Assembly (NCBI GenBank): GCA_021811265.1
Contig: JAJZPH010000011.1
Span: 1 to 44,269 of the forward strand
Length of the DNA: 44,269 nucleotides
Source of the DNA: a bacterium
GTDB taxonomy: Bacteria > Chlamydiota > Chlamydiia > Chlamydiales > SM23-39
Reading direction: 5' to 3'
Shown here: in pieces, positions 44,157 to 44,269 of the stretch
How the letters are laid out: each line of letters starts with the position of its first letter
Numbering within the stretch: the stretch's first letter is position 1
The notes under the pieces: model-generated
Databases searched by the model: none
Told to the model about the DNA's origin: nothing
Seen by the model: only the letters and a program-made list of their open reading frames with translations
Position numbers and translations under genes: made by a program

Positions 44157-44269
44157 TATGCACAAAGAACTTGGAAAATCGGTTTCTGGAGCACGCCAAA
44201 AACTCGGGGATGGAAGATCGCAAACTGCCCCATATTTCATTAATATTGGGTAGTTTACGATCTTCCAAC
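44157..44269. repeat. long-hairpin repeat, copy R4 (cut by window edge)
   Basis: Starts TATGCACAAAGAACTTGG and continues with the R1-like left arm GCACGCCAAAAACTCGGGG, the loop and the beginning of the right arm at the last base. It is in the R1 orientation and lies 92 bp upstream of the 607-aa gene. Confidence 0.9.

Overview
The window looks like chromosomal DNA of a non-chlamydiaceaen (environmental) member of the phylum Chlamydiota, an intracellular bacterium, here with an anaerobic energy module. The reasons are gene order and gene content. smpB, dnaN and recF lie together as in Chlamydia. A second block, CNNM/CBS protein - YbeY - two tiny basic proteins (51 and 59 aa), matches the Chlamydia CT423-CT421 neighbourhood as I remember it. 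The 51-aa protein belongs to a family otherwise known from Chlamydiae and Verrucomicrobia.

Layout. 1-900: a PARP-type ADP-ribosyltransferase gene (minus) running off the left edge and broken by an 85-bp tandem duplication. 1100-5334: a three-gene operon for an electron-bifurcating [FeFe]-hydrogenase (hydB, hydA, hydC order). 5374-8837: a long-hairpin repeat, a PAP2 phosphatase, a cold-shock protein, a LysE-type exporter, an RlmI-like rRNA methyltransferase and tRNA-Leu. 9005-14725: a giant (1906 aa) proline-rich protein of unknown function. 15110-25630: housekeeping genes (upp, exbD, exbB, trmB, a LURP-one-like protein, tRNA-Pro, pgi, recF, dnaN, smpB, an unknown membrane-anchored beta protein, rarA). 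25695-30303: an accessory island with three tandem M4 (thermolysin-like) paralogues that have lost their catalytic residues, a deleted fourth copy, and a two-copy family of unknown membrane proteins, one copy decayed. 30636-41222: a 45-aa very basic protein, tsaC, an acyl-CoA synthetase/GNAT fusion, mobile-element remnants, DUF3604, CNNM, ybeY, the small basic proteins, holC and two DUF502 proteins. 41446-44269: two paralogous membrane-anchored low-complexity proteins, one with six 90-bp tandem repeats, then another hairpin repeat cut by the window edge.

How it fits together. The HydABC-type hydrogenase would re-oxidise NADH and ferredoxin to H2. The acyl-CoA synthetase (NDP-forming) domains with a retained phospho-histidine could make ATP from acetyl-CoA, so the two are consistent with fermentative metabolism; the hydrogenase maturases and pyruvate:ferredoxin oxidoreductase are not in the window. 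The PARP-like protein, the dead-protease array and the proline-rich repeat proteins look like host-interaction factors, but that is inference.

The least explained structure is a family of about 167-bp elements (5374, 14817, 35201, 44157). Each is almost wholly one imperfect palindrome with a short loop, in two orientations, in intergenic positions. A different 282-bp element with 20-bp terminal inverted repeats and TA at its ends (34914-35195) lies five bases from one of them.
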